Source of the DNA: JAKOQB01 sp036824465
GTDB taxonomy: Bacteria > Pseudomonadota > Gammaproteobacteria > Burkholderiales > Burkholderiaceae_F
NCBI GenBank assembly: GCA_036824465.1
Contig: DAITAC010000118.1
Location: forward strand, 1-11,160
DNA length: 11,160 nt
Direction of reading: 5' to 3'
Shown here: positions 5,552 to 11,160 of the stretch, piece after piece
How the letters are laid out: every line of letters starts with the position of its first letter
Position numbering within the stretch: position 1 is the first letter of the stretch
Translations under genes and position numbers: made by a program
The notes under the pieces: generated by a model
Databases searched by the model: none
What the model saw: the letters and a program-made list of their open reading frames with translations, nothing else
Told to the model about the DNA's origin: nothing

Positions 5552-7870
5552 CTACGGCTCCCGGTGTGGCACCAGGATCTCGCGATTGCCGTTCGGTTGC
5601 ATCGCGGAGACGAGCCCGGCCTTTTCCATGTCCTCCAGCAGGCGCGCCGCGCGGTTGTAGCCGATGCGCAGATGCCGCTGCACCAGCGATATCGATGCGC
5701 GCCGGTTCTTCAGCACGATCTCGACCGCCTGGTCAAATAACGGATCGGCCTCTCCTCCGGGTTGACCTTCGCCCTCCGTTCCCGGTAGCGGCGCCTCCGG
5801 CGCATCGAGCACACCTTCGATGTACTGCGGCGCGCCGCGGGATTTCAGCACCTGGACGACCCGATTCACCTCGGCATCTGACACGAACGCGCCATGCACG
5901 CGCACCGGGAACCCGGTGCCGCCCGCCAGATAAAGCATGTCGCCCTGTCCGAGCAGTGTCTCCGCGCCCATCTGGTCGAGAATGGTGCGCGAATCAACGC
6001 GGCTGGCGACCTGATACGCAATGCGCGAGGCGATGTTGGCCTTGATCAGCCCAGTGATCACATCGACCGATGGCCGCTGCGTCGCCAGGAGGAGGTGAAT
6101 GCCGGCCGCGCGCGCTTTCTGCGCGAGCCGGATGATCGGTTCCTCGACCTTCTTGCCGATCACCAGCATCAGGTCCGCGAGCTCGTCGATCACCAGGACG
6201 ATGATCGGCAGCGTATCGAGCGGCTCGGGTGCGTCAGGGGTCAACGTGAACGGATTGGGGATCGTCTCATTCTTCGCACGCGCCTCGGTGATCTTCTGGT
6301 TGTACGTCGTGAGCCCGCGCACGCCGACCTTGCTCATCACGCGGTAGCGGCGATCCATCTCGGCCACGCACCAGTTCAACGCGTGCGCCGCTTCGCGCAT
6401 GTCGGTGACGACCGGCGCCAAGAGATGCGGGATGCCCTCGTAGACCGACAATTCGAGCATCTTCGGGTCGACCAGCAGCAGGCGCACTTGCGACGGGTCG
6501 GCCTTGTACAGCATCGACAGGATCATCGCGTTGATGCCGACCGACTTGCCCGACCCGGTTGTGCCCGCGACAAGCAGGTGCGGCATCCGCGCCAGATCAA
6601 TCACGATCGGCTTGCCGCCGATATCCTTGCCCAGCCCCAGCGTCAGCAGCGAGTGGCTGTCGTTGTAGATCTGCGAGCCGAGGATCTCGGACAGCTTGAC
6701 CACCTGCCGTTTCGGATTCGGCAGTTCGAGCCCCATCAGGTTCTTGCCGGGGATCGTCTCGACCACGCGAATCGACACCAGTGACAGCGCGCGTGCGAGA
6801 TCCTTGGCGAGGTTGACGATCTGGCTGCCCTTCACACCCACGGCCGGCTCGATCTCATAGCGCGTGATCACTGGCCCGGGATACGCAGCGACGACCGCGA
6901 CCTCGACCCCGAAATCCTTCAGCTTCTTCTCGATCAGGCGCGAAGTGAACTCCAGCGTCTCGGTCGAAATCGTTTCGACATTGGCCGGCGGTTCATCGAG
7001 CAGATCAAGCGGCGGCAATTTGGCGTCCGCAAGTTCCGCGAAGAGCGGCACTTGTTTTTCCTTCTGTTTGCGCTCGGAAGCCTGAACGCGTGGCGCAGCG
7101 CGTTCGATGTGCACCGGTGGCGCCTCTTCGATCCGCTCGCGCTCCTGATCAAGCATCTGCTCGCGCTGTTGCGCAACGGCTTCACCGATGGCGCGATCTT
7201 CCTTCTCTTCGCGTGCGATGCGCGACCGTTGCGCGAAAGATTCGAACCAGGTGCCGACGCGCTCGGCCAATGCGAGCCACGAAAAATCGAAATACAGACT
7301 GGCGCCGAGCGCAATCGCAACCAGCAGCAGCACAGTGGCGCCGGTGAATCCCAGCGCAGCCTGCAGGCCCATGGCCAGCAGGCCGCCCAGCACGCCGCCC
7401 GGCGCGCCGGGAAGTGCGGCGCCGAGCGTGTACAGCCGCAGGGCTTCAAGTCCGGTGCAGCCCGCCAGCAGCACCGCGAATCCGACCGCCTGCAACCAGT
7501 CGGGCAGCCCGCGCTCGGTGTACGGCGCATGCAGGCGCCTGAATCCACGCATCGTCCATGCCGCACCGCCGATCACCCATAGCCAGGCCGAAACACCAAA
7601 CACCAGCATCAGGACGTCAGCCAGCCAAGCGCCGACCCGCCCGCCGACGTTGTGGAGAACCGCACCCGAAGATGAGTGCGAGAAGCCAGGATCGGCGCGG
7701 TGATAGGTGATCAGGATTGCCGCCAGCGCGATAACAGCGGCTGCACCCAGGATCCAGCGCGCTTCGGCCAGAAGACGCGCACCACGCGACGGCGGTTCCG
7801 GCGTTGGCCCGCCGCGGCGCCGTGCATGCACTTCGCCCGCCTCCATCGTGGTGTCCATACGACTCGACAT
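5552..7870 (-). CDS. ftsK: DNA translocase FtsK
   Basis: Septal DNA pump that couples chromosome segregation and XerCD-dif dimer resolution to cell division. From ATG 7870 the protein has 772 residues. It has four N-terminal membrane segments (about 38-56, 77-105, 124-142 and 158-195), a short charged linker (about 205-300), then the alpha-beta motor with Walker A GTTGSGKS (436-443) and Walker B IVLVIDELADL (557-567). The C-terminal winged-helix gamma domain (about 708-769), which reads KOPS-type sequences, contains ISLVQRHLRIGYNRAARLLE. The linker is far shorter than in E. coli FtsK, giving the compact SpoIIIE-like size common in many proteobacteria. The frame stays open upstream to 8026, but those residues are Arg-rich, would run through the promoter-like TATAAT and would overlap the divergent kinase gene. 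ATG 7858 is another plausible start. Confidence 0.97.
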   Translation of the reverse strand: MSSRMDTTMEAGEVHARRRGGPTPEPPSRGARLLAEARWILGAAAVIALAAILITYHRADPGFSHSSSGAVLHNVGGRVGAWLADVLMLVFGVSAWLWVIGGAAWTMRGFRRLHAPYTERGLPDWLQAVGFAVLLAGCTGLEALRLYTLGAALPGAPGGVLGGLLAMGLQAALGFTGATVLLLVAIALGASLYFDFSWLALAERVGTWFESFAQRSRIAREEKEDRAIGEAVAQQREQMLDQERERIEEAPPVHIERAAPRVQASERKQKEKQVPLFAELADAKLPPLDLLDEPPANVETISTETLEFTSRLIEKKLKDFGVEVAVVAAYPGPVITRYEIEPAVGVKGSQIVNLAKDLARALSLVSIRVVETIPGKNLMGLELPNPKRQVVKLSEILGSQIYNDSHSLLTLGLGKDIGGKPIVIDLARMPHLLVAGTTGSGKSVGINAMILSMLYKADPSQVRLLLVDPKMLELSVYEGIPHLLAPVVTDMREAAHALNWCVAEMDRRYRVMSKVGVRGLTTYNQKITEARAKNETIPNPFTLTPDAPEPLDTLPIIVLVIDELADLMLVIGKKVEEPIIRLAQKARAAGIHLLLATQRPSVDVITGLIKANIASRIAYQVASRVDSRTILDQMGAETLLGQGDMLYLAGGTGFPVRVHGAFVSDAEVNRVVQVLKSRGAPQYIEGVLDAPEAPLPGTEGEGQPGGEADPLFDQAVEIVLKNRRASISLVQRHLRIGYNRAARLLEDMEKAGLVSAMQPNGNREILVPHREP

Positions 7871-7876
7871 CCGGTG

Positions 7877-7882
7877 ATTATA
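7877..7882 (-). promoter_or_regulatory. perfect TATAAT -10 box upstream of ftsK
   Basis: The minus strand reads TATAAT, six of six to the sigma-70 -10 consensus and conspicuous in this GC-rich DNA. It ends 6 nt before the ATG at 7870. Transcription would be expected to start at or very near that ATG, giving a leaderless message, or a leader of about 12 nt for the ATG at 7858. No ribosome binding site precedes 7870. The -35 region (CGACGT at 17-bp spacing) is poor, so an activator may be needed. The first TTCGTC repeat lies just beyond that position. Confidence 0.5.
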
Positions 7883-7906
7883 GGTAGGCCTCCTCCGCGA
7901 CGTCGT

Positions 7907-7953
7907 TTCGTCTGTGTCCTTCCGAGTTCGTCGCCGCCGCGGGCGGATTCGTC
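7907..7953 (+). promoter_or_regulatory. three phased TTCGTC direct repeats, candidate LytTR operator
   Basis: TTCGTC occurs at 7907-7912, 7927-7932 and 7948-7953, all in the same orientation, with start-to-start spacings of 20 and 21 bp. They would lie on one face of the helix. Repeats two and three share TTCGTCGC, and repeat two contains GTTCGTC, the core of the Pseudomonas AlgR site (CCGTTCGTC) as I recall it. LytTR regulators commonly bind direct repeats about two turns apart. The array lies between ftsK and the kinase operon that ends in a LytTR regulator gene, so autoregulation, ftsK regulation or both are possible. The repeats and spacing are seen; binding is inferred. Confidence 0.5.
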
Positions 7954-7989
7954 GCACCCGCTTGCGACATGCCGCGGCGCGGCCGGACA

Positions 7990-9156
7990 ATGACGTTGGC
8001 ACCTCACCTGGCCATGGCCGTCGCAACCGTTCCTGACCCCGATCCCGCCGAATTCGAGCGGCGCGCGTGGCAATTTCACCAGGAGTTCTTTCGACGATTC
8101 AATTTGGGCACGATCGCCGCCGTGTTCTACCTGTGTCTCGCGCTGGCGCTGACGCGCTGGCTGCCGGGCGTCTACTTCGACGAGTTCCCGAACTGGGCGT
8201 CGGACGGGGTTCGCTACCTGCGCCAGACCCTGATCAGTGGCATGTCAGCGCTGGCTGCGATCGCTCTGGTGCAGGCATTTGCGGCCGGGCGCGGCTGGTC
8301 GCACCGGGGAACGATCATCGTCGGCGTCATTGCCGTCGTGGTCGCGGCCACGGTTGGGGCTCTTCTGCGCCTGATCGTATTCGGTGTGTCCTTCTCCGAA
8401 GTCCCGCAGCGCTGGACCTGGGCGCTCGGCATCATCGGCCTGTGGTCACTGGTCGGCGGCCTGGGCTTCACCCTTGCGCACTTTGCGCGCGAGGAAGGAG
8501 AAGCGCGCCGACGGCTGACCGGCGCCGCATGCGAACGGGAAACGCTCAATGCGCAGATGGTGCAGGCGCGCCTGTCTGCGCTGCAGGCACAGATCGAGCC
8601 GCACTTCCTTTTCAATACGCTGGCCAACGTCAAGCGACTGTACGAGACCGCGCCGGTTCGCGGGCGCGAGATGCTCGCCAGCCTGATCGAGTATCTGCGC
8701 GCTGCGTTGCCGTCGATGCGCCAGAGCGGATCTACCCTCATGCGTGAGCTGGAACTCGCGCGTGCATATCTGACGATCCTGCAGATGAGGATGGGTGAAC
8801 GGCTGCGTTTCACGATCGATGTCGAGCCGGCGTTACGTAACGCAGAGATGCCGCCCCTGCTGCTGGGCACGCTGATCGAAAACGCGATGAAGCATGGGCT
8901 GTCTGCGCTGCCGGAAGGCGGCAGCATCGCGATCAAGGCGAAGCGCGATGGCGAGCACATGCGCCTGGAGGTTCACGACACCGGTCGCGGATTCATAGAC
9001 CACGGCGGCAGCGGCGTCGGGCTGGCCAACATCCGTTCACGGCTCGCGGCCCTGTATGGCGGGCGAGCCAGCCTGAATCTGAGCGCGAATGTGCCGCGCG
9101 GTGTGATCGCCGCGGTCACATTGCCCTTGCGCACCGTTGCGGAGGCGGACAGATGA
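7990..9156 (+). CDS. LytS/AlgZ-type sensor histidine kinase, four membrane helices
   Basis: Predicted inner-membrane sensor kinase that autophosphorylates and passes phosphate to the LytTR regulator two genes downstream. The product is 388 residues from ATG 7990. Four membrane segments (about 40-59, 80-99, 107-133 and 143-165) have very short periplasmic loops and no separate sensor domain. A helical stretch leads to the His_kinase domain with QIEPHFLFNTL (phospho-accepting H205). The ATPase part has N-box LIENAMKHG (N298), G1 DTGRG (D330) and G2 GSGVGLANIRSRL, all intact. No start has a good ribosome binding site: ATG 7969, 7990 (weak CGGA nearby) and 8014 are all possible. Its stop overlaps the next start as ATGA, indicating translational coupling. 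The signal sensed is unknown. Confidence 0.93.
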   Translation: MTLAPHLAMAVATVPDPDPAEFERRAWQFHQEFFRRFNLGTIAAVFYLCLALALTRWLPGVYFDEFPNWASDGVRYLRQTLISGMSALAAIALVQAFAAGRGWSHRGTIIVGVIAVVVAATVGALLRLIVFGVSFSEVPQRWTWALGIIGLWSLVGGLGFTLAHFAREEGEARRRLTGAACERETLNAQMVQARLSALQAQIEPHFLFNTLANVKRLYETAPVRGREMLASLIEYLRAALPSMRQSGSTLMRELELARAYLTILQMRMGERLRFTIDVEPALRNAEMPPLLLGTLIENAMKHGLSALPEGGSIAIKAKRDGEHMRLEVHDTGRGFIDHGGSGVGLANIRSRLAALYGGRASLNLSANVPRGVIAAVTLPLRTVAEADR

Positions 9157-10280
9157 ACGTCGCGGTCGACGTGCCAACCCGTGTGGCTCCGGCACCAGCG
9201 CCGGCGCTGCACGGCCTGTTCGCCATCCTGCGCAGCGCCACTTGGCGCGAGGTTGGGTTCTTTTTCCTGATCGGCCTCGTGATTGCGGCGATCAACGCAA
9301 GCAGCTACTTCGAATTTGCGGCGAAAGGCGAAAGCCCGACGAGGCTTCTGACCGAAATCGTGCTGCCGCTGCTGGTCGTGCCGTTCACCCTCTGCGGCTG
9401 GCTGCTCGCCGATCGACCCAATGACGCGCGCCTGCCCCGCATTGCGCGATTGATCCTTGGAGCCGTCGGTGCGTCGCTGATCGCTGCCATAGCGCTGCCG
9501 CCGATTGTCGAGCTGATCGGATTGCAGTTCAACGGCGCGATGAAGTTCAGCGACGGCAAGACGATCCAGATTCCTGATTGGCTGGTGCAGTTGAGTTTCG
9601 GGCTGAACATCGCGTTCTTTGCCGGTCTGTCATTTGCAGTGCTCGAAATGAGCGGACGCCATCGCCGCACCGAACTCGCGGTCGACGCGGAACGACGCGA
9701 GCAGGCGGCCCTGGCGCGTCAGCTGCTCGAATCGCGCCTGGCGGCGATGCAGGCGCAGGTTGAACCGCAGTTCCTGTTTGACGCGTTGGTCGATATCGAG
9801 CGCCTGTACGCGCGCGACGCCAATGCGGCCGCCGGCAATCTCGACCATCTGATTCAATATCTGCGCATCGCACTGCCACGTCTGCGAGAGTCGGGTTCAA
9901 GCATCCAGGCAGAGGTCGAGCTGGTCGAGTCGTACCTTGCCGTAGTGCAGGCGCTGCATGATGCACGGCCGAGGCTGCGGTTGAGGATTGATCGAGACTG
10001 CGCGCTGCACACTTTCTACCCGATGCTGTTGCTGCCGCTGGTGCAGCGCGCCGTACGGCGCACCTCGACGGTGCCCGATGCGCTCGACATCGAAGTGGCA
10101 CAGGCCGGAAGTGGCGTTGGAATCATCGTGCGCATCGCGTCGCCTGCACTGTGCAACGAAGATGGTGAACTGGAGCGTGTGCGTGAACGGCTCAAGGGGC
10201 TCTACGGTGGCCGTGCCACATTGACGTGCGTCGAGCCCGGTGCCGGCGTGACAGAATTCGCCCTCCAGATTCCGGCCTGA
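9153..10280 (+). CDS. degenerate LytS-type histidine kinase (predicted pseudo-kinase)
   Basis: Full-length 375-residue paralog of the preceding kinase. It has four predicted membrane segments (about 33-53, 65-86, 97-121 and 143-166), a helical region and a recognisable His_kinase region: LAAMQAQVEPQFLFDAL aligns with LSALQAQIEPHFLFNTL of its neighbour. The key residues are changed. The phospho-accepting His is Gln206, the following Asn is Asp210, the N-box Glu-Asn is Gln298-Arg299, and both DTGRG and the glycine-rich G2 loop are absent. The C-terminal LYGGRATL strand is retained. It should neither bind ATP normally nor autophosphorylate. The frame is intact and overlaps its neighbour by ATGA, so it looks like a maintained protein rather than a decaying gene. 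Likely roles, all inferred, are heterodimerising with the active kinase, sensing, or modulating phosphotransfer. Confidence 0.9.
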   Translation: MNVAVDVPTRVAPAPAPALHGLFAILRSATWREVGFFFLIGLVIAAINASSYFEFAAKGESPTRLLTEIVLPLLVVPFTLCGWLLADRPNDARLPRIARLILGAVGASLIAAIALPPIVELIGLQFNGAMKFSDGKTIQIPDWLVQLSFGLNIAFFAGLSFAVLEMSGRHRRTELAVDAERREQAALARQLLESRLAAMQAQVEPQFLFDALVDIERLYARDANAAAGNLDHLIQYLRIALPRLRESGSSIQAEVELVESYLAVVQALHDARPRLRLRIDRDCALHTFYPMLLLPLVQRAVRRTSTVPDALDIEVAQAGSGVGIIVRIASPALCNEDGELERVRERLKGLYGGRATLTCVEPGAGVTEFALQIPA

Positions 10281-10287
10281 TACGGCC

Positions 10288-11034
10288 ATGAACGCCACCG
10301 CGATCGTCGCCGAGGACGAAGAAACACTGCGCCACCAGCTGGTCGAGCAGCTTGGCCAGTTGTGGCCCGAACTCACCATCGTGGCCGAAGCGGCTGACGG
10401 CGTACAGGCGCTGCGGATGCTCGACGAGTACAAGCCGGACATTCTGTTTCTCGACATCCAGATGCCCGGCGCAACCGGCCTGGAGGTCGCGCGGCAGGCC
10501 AGCGGCAGAAGCCGCGTCGTCTTTGTCACCGCATACGACGAGCATGCAGTTGCCGCATTCGAGCATGGCGCGATCGACTACGTTCTCAAGCCGATCGCGG
10601 CCGCACGACTTTTCACCACCGTCAGTCGCCTGAAGGAGCGGCTCGGCAGTCCGCCCGCGCGATTGGACAGCGTCATTGGCCAGCTCGCGAGCGTATCCGC
10701 GAGAAAGAACTACCTGCGCTGGATCAATGCGTCAGTCGGCCAGAACCTGCGCCTCATCACGGTCGAAGAAATCGACTATTTCCAGGCTGACAACAAGTAC
10801 ACGCGTGTGGTGACCGCGGAAGGCGAGGCGCTGATTCGCAAGCCGCTCAAGGAACTGGTGGACGAGCTCGATCCGAACCAGTTCTGGCAGATTCACCGCT
10901 CGACCCTGGTCAATGTCGCGAGCGTCGCCGGCGTCACCCGCGATTTCCGCGGCCGCATGCTGGTCAAGCTGCGCAAACGCGACGAGACCCTGCTCGTCTC
11001 GGACACCTATTCGCACCTCTTCCGGCAGATGTGA
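10288..11034 (+). CDS. LytTR-family response regulator (AlgR/LytR-like)
   Basis: DNA-binding output protein of the upstream kinase pair. The 248-residue product has an N-terminal receiver domain (about 4-118) with the acidic pair E9/D10, phospho-accepting D56 in LFLDIQMPG, T81 and K101 in the conserved KP, all expected for a phosphorylatable receiver. A linker leads to a LytTR DNA-binding domain (about 140-246) with YFQADNKYTRVVT, FWQIHRSTLVNV and a C-terminal YSHLFRQM. The ATG lies 7 bp after the pseudo-kinase stop, so the three genes form one operon; the ribosome binding site is weak, suggesting coupled translation. The three phased TTCGTC repeats upstream of the operon are a natural candidate target. 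The regulon is unknown. Confidence 0.96.
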   Translation: MNATAIVAEDEETLRHQLVEQLGQLWPELTIVAEAADGVQALRMLDEYKPDILFLDIQMPGATGLEVARQASGRSRVVFVTAYDEHAVAAFEHGAIDYVLKPIAAARLFTTVSRLKERLGSPPARLDSVIGQLASVSARKNYLRWINASVGQNLRLITVEEIDYFQADNKYTRVVTAEGEALIRKPLKELVDELDPNQFWQIHRSTLVNVASVAGVTRDFRGRMLVKLRKRDETLLVSDTYSHLFRQM

Positions 11035-11056
11035 TCCGGCGCGCCGTCTGCTGCGA

Positions 11057-11085
11057 TTGACGCTGCGCGTCGTCGATGCAACGAT
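11057..11085 (+). promoter_or_regulatory. weak promoter candidate after the response regulator gene
   Basis: TTGACG (11057-11062, five of six to the -35 consensus) is followed at 17-bp spacing by AACGAT (11080-11085, three of six to the -10 consensus). It lies in the 115-bp gap between the LytTR regulator gene and the gene beginning at 11150. It could give the next gene its own transcript, but the -10 is poor. No hairpin plus T-run terminator was seen in this gap. Confidence 0.2.
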
Positions 11086-11149
11086 ACGCTCCCGCTGCGT
11101 GCCCGCGCGCGCAAGGTCGCAAGATCGATCAACCTGACAGGAGCAAACA

Positions 11150-11160
11150 ATGAGAATCAT
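11150..11160 (+). CDS. start of an unidentified gene, cut by the window end
   Basis: ATG AGA ATC AT begins a frame that leaves the window after three complete codons (Met-Arg-Ile). It is preceded by AGGAG (11139-11143) with a 6-nt spacer, the strongest ribosome binding site in the window, so a real start is likely. Three residues do not allow identification. It follows the LytTR regulator gene on the same strand after 115 bp. Confidence 0.6.

Noticed and set aside
5894..6784. 296-codon plus-strand open frame inside ftsK
   Set aside because: Antisense to the FtsK motor domain, with Arg/Asp/His-rich sequence of shadow-frame type and no motif or ribosome binding site of note.
7871..8026. Upstream extension of ftsK by 52 codons to position 8026
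   Set aside because: The added residues are mainly Arg-rich low-complexity sequence, the reading would cross a perfect TATAAT box and the TTCGTC repeats, and it would overlap the divergent kinase gene. ATG 7870 or 7858 is more plausible.
9153..10280. Calling the second kinase gene a pseudogene
   Set aside because: The frame is uninterrupted, length and topology match the family, the start is coupled to the upstream gene and the downstream regulator is intact. Loss of catalytic residues without any frame damage fits a pseudo-enzyme better than a decaying gene.
10274..10287. GGCC...GGCC inverted repeat before the response regulator start
   Set aside because: Only a 4-bp stem spanning a stop codon; expected often by chance in this composition.
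11150..11160. Naming the gene at the window end from its first residues
   Set aside because: Met-Arg-Ile is compatible with many families (for example adenylate kinases begin similarly, and hemC follows algR in Pseudomonas), so three codons are not evidence.

Overview
The window is GC-rich chromosomal DNA. It most likely comes from a betaproteobacterium, probably Burkholderiales or a relative. The reasons are the ordered minus-strand set ftsK, lolA, rarA, serS, which I recall as a typical betaproteobacterial arrangement, and the style of the accessory proteins (a secreted FKBP with a Cys-Trp motif, and LytS-type kinases with a LytTR regulator). The species cannot be named from the sequence. 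No phage, insertion sequence or CRISPR array is visible, and no gene-free stretch exceeds about 210 bp.

Layout, left to right. A tRNA-Ser(CGA) gene lies at 25-115 (minus), just downstream of serS (163-1452, minus), so the tRNA and the enzyme that charges it are neighbours on one strand. A 211-bp gap follows, holding a strong hairpin directly upstream of the serS ribosome binding site. Next is rarA (1664-2992, minus), an AAA+ replication-recombination factor. A plus-strand block at 3109-4901 holds a secreted FKBP prolyl isomerase, a ZnT9-like cation diffusion facilitator and a three-helix small membrane protein. This block separates rarA from lolA (4919-5551, minus) and ftsK (5552-7870, minus). 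Those two genes abut, and ftsK has a perfect TATAAT box just before its preferred start.

Divergent from ftsK is a tightly packed three-gene plus-strand unit (7990-11034). It holds a four-helix LytS/AlgZ-type sensor histidine kinase, a second four-helix protein of the same family, and a LytTR response regulator. The first kinase keeps every catalytic motif. The second is a full-length intact frame that overlaps the first by ATGA, but it has lost the phospho-accepting histidine (Gln instead), the N-box asparagine and both glycine-rich ATP-binding motifs. It therefore looks like a pseudo-kinase co-produced with the active kinase. The ftsK-kinase intergenic region carries three same-orientation TTCGTC repeats spaced 20 and 21 bp apart, two helical turns each. 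That is the geometry expected of a LytTR-family operator, and the sequence resembles the AlgR core as I recall it. The kinase / pseudo-kinase / LytTR unit and this repeat array are the most interesting part of the window.

The last 11 bases begin another plus-strand gene with a strong ribosome binding site. Most start codons here were chosen from family knowledge and ribosome-binding-site spacing, and several are uncertain, as noted in each entry.
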